NCBI GenBank assembly: GCA_905331475.1
Contig: CAJNYU010004543.1
Span: forward strand, 1 to 64,000
Direction of reading: 5' to 3'
Source: Rotaria socialis
Lineage: Eukaryota > Rotifera > Eurotatoria > Philodinida > Philodinidae
Length of the DNA: 64,000 nt
In this document: positions 61,971-64,000 of the stretch, one piece after another
How the letters are laid out: the number at the start of each line of letters is the position of its first letter
Position numbering within the stretch: the stretch's first letter is position 1
The notes under the pieces: model-generated
The model's database searches: none
What the model saw: only the letters and a program-made list of their open reading frames with translations
What the model was told of the DNA's origin: nothing
Position numbers and translations under genes: made by a program

Positions 61971-62496
61971 GGTCAATATATAATCAAATAGTGTTTGAAA
62001 ACACAAGAATCATCGAACAAATTGAACCTATTTTATTCAATAATAATAAAGAACATAATCAATCATCAAATTTTCATTTCAATAATACACATTATCAAGC
62101 CAAAAAATTGTCCTTGACATTGTCACCACATACGCCTAGCTACCATCTAATCCCAGCATATTCTTCAAATGATCAAATCAATCGACGCTATTTATATCGA
62201 AATCGTTCTCGACATAAGAATCTTCCTATTACGCAATGCAAGTTAGCATCGATATAGAAAACAAAAATAGAAGATAATAACCTTTTACTTCTTCTATCTA
62301 GAATTACTTTAGAAAATTCAAAGGATATTATTCAACGTTGTCACGCTTGTAAACTTAATTATCAATCGAAATGTATACATTATCATGAGCAATATGATAT
62401 TCATCAATTTCTTCGAAAGTTACACATACGAAATCGAATGCTATCAAAAACAAAAACTTCAAAGGCACATGTTGACGAATTTCAAAAAGTCAAATA
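61971..62496 (+). CDS. Hypothetical small protein, 5' end unresolved
   Basis: Two exons (about 61971-62239 and 62302-62496) joined across a GTTAGC donor and a TCTATCTAG acceptor. The first encodes an Asn/His-rich stretch ending YLYRNRSRHKNLPITQC. The second encodes ENSKDIIQRCHACKLNYQSK with a C-x2-C pair followed by C-x2-H, then a basic Lys/Arg helix (QFLRKLHIRNRMLSKTK). The cysteine/histidine spacing could bind a metal, but I do not recognise a family. No initiator Met is visible, so an upstream exon is likely missing or the gene is broken. Confidence 0.35.
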
Positions 62497-63180
62497 GACA
62501 TCACACTTTTTGTAATTATGATTTGAATTCTACGAAATGTCATCGTTTAGGAAACAGATCGTCATTTGTAAATCGATACTATTAGTTATTTTTGTTTTTT
62601 GAAATAAATACTCATAGAGTTTAATTACACAAGTAAAAAGATCTTCTACTATCAAAACATTTTTTTCCTGTGTTGTTCTATACAATAGAATTTTATTTTT
62701 AATGATTTAATTTAAAACGTGACAAATTTCGTTGTCGGTCGATTTTATTTCATAACCAAACGATTTTGTCTCATAGCACGTATACTAATTATCAAAAGAA
62801 CGAGCGAAACAGCACACCTGCTTACTTTTTGTCAATGATCCTAATTGACACATCATGTGCCTTAAGCCAACAATCATTAGTACATTTATTCTATATTGAA
62901 CAGCCCCACCCACACCTGTATATATATATATATATATTTGTTTGTTTGTTTGATGCGATGACATTAAAAAAGACAAGGCGGAAATTATTTAATTTATTCT
63001 CTCACACCTACAGATTCCATTTTTTTCTCTGTTAAGAAGAAGAAACACACGCACACACATAAGAAAAGAAAAAACAAAACAAAAAATGGCTATACGTTTA
63101 CACAATTACAAACAAACAAGCAAATAATTAAATTGTTTTTTTTTTTCAAGTTCATTTTTTTTCCCGGTTTAATCAATCAT
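62497..63180. other. Convergent intergenic region with microsatellites
   Basis: About 680 bp between the hypothetical gene (plus) and the homeobox gene (minus). It contains (TA)n at 62919-62937, directly followed by (TTTG)n to 62952, and preceded by CCCCACCCACACC. No gene supported. Confidence 0.5.
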
Positions 63181-63999
<819 letters not shown>

Positions 64000-64000
64000 G

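Overview
The window reads as nuclear DNA of a small invertebrate, most likely a bdelloid rotifer. The evidence is AT-rich sequence, very short introns (mostly 45-80 bp with GTAAGT-like donors and U-rich/AG acceptors), conserved metazoan genes, mono-ADP-ribosyltransferase genes of the ART and ART-TPR type that are expanded in bdelloids, and scattered TGTGGG repeats, which I recall as the bdelloid telomeric unit. The taxon is an inference. Exon chains were assembled by hand from reading frames and splice sites.

Layout. 1-7,180 is gene-poor: repeat fragments, telomere-like repeats, a probable hAT-type MITE inserted into such a repeat, and one ADP-ribosyltransferase gene (minus). 7,184-16,387 is a compact run of five minus-strand genes: a secreted or ER single-pass C2H2 protein, an SLC35D-like nucleotide-sugar transporter, a gene whose frame joins a SNIP1-type FHA protein to the spliceosomal kinase PRPF4B, mitochondrial ribosomal protein L48, and an SQSTM1/p62 homologue with stress-type promoter motifs. 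16,390-26,780 is sparse: a 263 bp foldback element, a phospholipid scramblase gene (minus, one odd splice site), a class A GPCR (plus) and a small secreted protein (minus). 26,785-34,442 is again a minus-strand series: a short basic coiled-coil protein, SRP14, RhoGDI and a TBK1/IKK-epsilon kinase. RPRD1 (plus) diverges from the kinase. 37,067-45,225 holds EXOC6/Sec15, CAPZA and MRM3 head-to-tail on minus. 46,001-48,024 is a decayed ART-TPR pseudogene. 49,143-53,072 is a kinesin-6 (KIF20-like, minus). Plus-strand genes follow: a kelch-repeat protein, a candidate amidated-neuropeptide precursor, an NSUN7-like protein lacking both catalytic cysteines, and a small hypothetical. The window ends inside an ARX/aristaless-type homeobox gene (minus).

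Most genes are housekeeping: splicing, secretion and trafficking (SRP14, EXOC6, SLC35D), the cytoskeleton (CAPZA, RhoGDI, KIF20) and the mitochondrial ribosome (MRPL48, MRM3). p62 and TBK1 are partners in selective autophagy and innate signalling in animals. The accessory material (ART genes, foldback, MITE, telomere-like repeats) lies between these blocks. I found no convincing tRNA, rRNA, CRISPR array or autonomous transposase.
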